Below, piece by piece: positions 6,797 to 7,986 of a stretch of 7,986 bases of DNA. The notes under the pieces are model-generated. The model was not told the origin of the DNA, made no database searches, and worked only from the letters and a program-made list of their open reading frames with translations. The position numbers were made by a program, and so were the translations under genes. Each line of letters begins with the position of its first letter. Within the stretch, counting starts at the first letter, position 1. Origin of the DNA: Candidatus Acidiferrales bacterium (GTDB lineage Bacteria; Acidobacteriota; Terriglobia; Acidiferrales; UBA7541); the NCBI GenBank assembly GCA_030044295.1, contig JASHWB010000087.1, positions 1-7,986 on the forward strand, given 5' to 3'.

Positions 6797-7270
6797 ATGC
6801 TGCTCGAACCAAAGCCGGATAACTTTTGTTTCGTCTGCGGTGGCGGAAATACACGCGGCATGCATCTGACTTTTGAGCAGGACGACGCCGCGAAGCGCAT
6901 TCGCGGCTCGTTCCGGCTGGCGAGCGAGTATCAGGGCGGAGCGGGATTTGTCCACGGCGGGATGATCGCCATGCTGCTCGACGAAGTGATGGCCAAGGTG
7001 AATCGTTTTACAGGCGACCACGCGGTGACGGCGAAATTGAGCATCGAGTATTTGCGGCCCGTGCCGACCGAAGCGGATTTGATCGTCGAAGGCTGGGAGC
7101 TGGAGCGGAACGTGCGCGACCGTTTCCGGCAAAGAGAAATTCGCAATGCCGCAGGAGTGCTGCTGGCGCGCGGCACCGCGCATTTCGTCGAGATCGGCCG
7201 CGAGCGCTTTCAGGAAAGCATCGCGAGCGCGAAGGGAACGCGCGAGGAAGATAGCGGCTCGCGTGCTTAG
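6797..7270 (+). CDS. Hotdog-fold thioesterase (4HBT/PaaI-like)
   Basis: Small hotdog-fold proteins usually hydrolyse acyl-CoA or similar thioesters as dimers or tetramers in the cytoplasm. The 157 residues begin with NFCFVCGGGNTRGMHLTFE (9-27), the C-x2-C-G-x2-N-x2-G-(M/L)-x-L opening common to a 4HBT subgroup. Then come GFVHGGMIAMLLDEVMA (50-66), with the HGG turn and central-helix Asp62-Glu63 that supply the catalytic acid in many members, and TAKLSIEYLRPVP (78-90), the conserved strand after the helix. The last 20 or so residues are polar and probably disordered. The substrate cannot be predicted. The ATG is 15 bases after the MocR stop, with only a weak ribosome binding site, which suggests co-transcription and perhaps coupled translation with the regulator. 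Its link to PLP synthesis, if any, is unknown; it may simply be a neighbour. Confidence 0.87.
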   Translation: MLLEPKPDNFCFVCGGGNTRGMHLTFEQDDAAKRIRGSFRLASEYQGGAGFVHGGMIAMLLDEVMAKVNRFTGDHAVTAKLSIEYLRPVPTEADLIVEGWELERNVRDRFRQREIRNAAGVLLARGTAHFVEIGRERFQESIASAKGTREEDSGSRA

Positions 7271-7282
7271 CGGGAGTCTTTA

Positions 7283-7315
7283 AGAGCAGGTCCCTCACTT
7301 CGTTCGGGATGACAG
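7283..7315. repeat. REP-like intergenic hairpin repeat
   Basis: Between the thioesterase stop and pdxS lies a segment with the core TCCCTCACTTCGTTCGGGAT (7291-7310), followed by GACAG. GTCCC (7290-7294) can pair with GGGAT (7306-7310), including one G-T pair. The reverse complement begins TGTCATCCCGAACGAAG, which matches a dispersed repeat I recall from many Acidobacteriota and other environmental genomes, where many copies sit between genes. Only one copy is in this window, so the repeat nature rests on recognition, not on counting. It could act as a weak transcription barrier or an mRNA-stabilising hairpin. Confidence 0.55.
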
Positions 7316-7345
7316 ATCGATGGTTTCGGTGGGGGAACTTAAAAA

Positions 7346-7351
7346 GAGGAG
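7346..7351 (+). promoter_or_regulatory. Ribosome binding site of pdxS
   Basis: GAGGAG lies six bases upstream of the ATG at 7358, a strong site that fits high expression of a biosynthetic enzyme. I found no well-spaced -35/-10 pair in the 87-base gap, so pdxS may be read from an upstream promoter or from an atypical one. Confidence 0.6.
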
Positions 7352-7357
7352 CAGGCG

Positions 7358-7986
7358 ATGGACTTGATAAACGACAATCTGTGGCGCGTGAAGGTGGGAC
7401 TGGCGGAAATGTTGAAGGGCGGCGTGATCATGGACGTCACCACCGCCGAGCAGGCCAAAATCGCCGAGGACGCAGGCGCATGCGCGGTGATGGCGCTGGA
7501 GCGCGTCCCCTCCGACATTCGCAAAGAAGGCGGAGTGGCGCGCATGGCCGCGCCGCGTGTGATCCGCGAAATCATGGACGTGGTTTCGATTCCGGTGATG
7601 GCCAAGGTGCGCATCGGGCATTTTGCCGAGGCGCAGGTATTGGAAGCGCTTGAGGTGGACTACATCGATGAGAGCGAGGTGCTGACTCCGGCGGACGAGG
7701 AGCATCACGTATGGAAGCACGGCTTTAAGGTGCCGTTCGTCTGTGGCGCGCGGAATTTGGGCGAAGCGCTGCGGCGCATCGCCGAAGGCGCGGCGATGAT
7801 TCGCACTAAGGGCGAAGCAGGCTCGGGAAATATCGTCGAGGCGGTGCGGCACATGCGCGCGATCGTCAGCCAAATGAAAAAGCTGACCACGCTTGGCCAG
7901 GAAGAGCTGGTGCATGAATCGAAGGAGCTGGGCGCGCCACTCGATCTGGTTACGTGGGTGGCGAAGCACGGCAAGCTGCCGGTGCC
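7358..7986 (+). CDS. pdxS: PdxS, pyridoxal 5'-phosphate synthase lyase subunit (partial, runs off the right edge)
   Basis: PdxS condenses ribose 5-phosphate, glyceraldehyde 3-phosphate and ammonia into PLP. The ammonia comes from the glutaminase PdxT, and PdxS forms the twelve-subunit core of the complex. The frame starts at the ATG after GAGGAG and stays open for 209 codons to the window edge, about two thirds of the usual 290-300 residues. The sequence is highly conserved: KGGVIMDVTTAEQAKIAEDA (20-39) with Asp26, VMALERVPSDIRKEGGVARM (44-63), SIPVMAKVRIGH (77-88) with the ribose-binding Lys83 (Lys81 in Bacillus subtilis), DYIDESEVLTPADEE (101-115), VPFVCGARNLGEALRRIAEG (125-144), and MIRTKGEAGSGNIVEAVRHM (147-166) with Lys151 (Lys149 in Bacillus). 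These positions indicate a functional enzyme. The C-terminal part with the GSGIF phosphate-binding motif lies outside the window, as would any pdxT. The MocR-type regulator upstream is a candidate controller. Confidence 0.96.
   Translation, partial: MDLINDNLWRVKVGLAEMLKGGVIMDVTTAEQAKIAEDAGACAVMALERVPSDIRKEGGVARMAAPRVIREIMDVVSIPVMAKVRIGHFAEAQVLEALEVDYIDESEVLTPADEEHHVWKHGFKVPFVCGARNLGEALRRIAEGAAMIRTKGEAGSGNIVEAVRHMRAIVSQMKKLTTLGQEELVHESKELGAPLDLVTWVAKHGKLPV

Noticed and set aside
6248..7183. A 311-codon minus-strand frame across the MocR and thioesterase genes
   Set aside because: It is antisense to two conserved genes and spans their boundary; the composition is that of a shadow frame.
7309..7344. 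ATGACA (7309-7314) and TTAAAA (7339-7344) as a pdxS promoter
   Set aside because: The 24-base spacing is far from 17, and the -35-like box is part of the REP-like repeat.
7295..7969. A 224-codon minus-strand frame opposite pdxS
   Set aside because: The plus strand here encodes nearly invariant PdxS motifs; the antisense frame is His/Arg-rich with no domain.

Overview
The window holds eight protein-coding genes in two divergent blocks. The sequence is GC-rich, with GTG and TTG starts in use. Gene content, the small DUF6982-like protein and a TCCCTC/TTCGGGATGACA-type intergenic repeat suggest a soil-type Acidobacteriota (Terriglobia-like) chromosome. That placement is inference from remembered family patterns; no 16S rRNA or other decisive marker is present.

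Left block, minus strand (about 4502 down to 1), read in order of transcription: murJ (lipid II flippase), xerD (tyrosine recombinase for chromosome dimer resolution), a class II tRNA nucleotidyltransferase/poly(A) polymerase with a long basic tail, and the 5' part of ybeY (rRNA-maturation endonuclease), which runs off the left edge. Gaps are 54, 36 and -4 bases, so this looks like one housekeeping operon. It joins cell-wall export, chromosome segregation and RNA 3'-end maturation. The nucleotidyltransferase stop and the ybeY GTG start overlap as GTGA.

Divergent intergenic region, 4503-4615: this carries a good sigma70-like promoter on the plus strand (TTGACA, 17 bases, GATAAC) and a leader with short inverted repeats.

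Right block, plus strand (4616 to 7986): a 168-residue protein of unknown function, a full-length MocR-type regulator (GntR winged helix fused to a fold-type I aminotransferase), a small hotdog-fold thioesterase, and the start of pdxS, the synthase subunit of the DXP-independent pyridoxal 5'-phosphate pathway, which runs off the right edge. A PLP-binding MocR regulator two genes upstream of the PLP synthase gene suggests a PdxR-like control circuit, though in a co-directional arrangement. A REP-like hairpin repeat lies between the thioesterase gene and pdxS.

No tRNA or rRNA genes, CRISPR arrays, insertion sequences or prophage genes were seen, and no gene-free stretch reaches 300 bases. I did not find a clearly new biological system. 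The items most worth a second look are the MocR/thioesterase/pdxS neighbourhood, the atypical motifs and tail of the nucleotidyltransferase, and the leader of the unknown gene.
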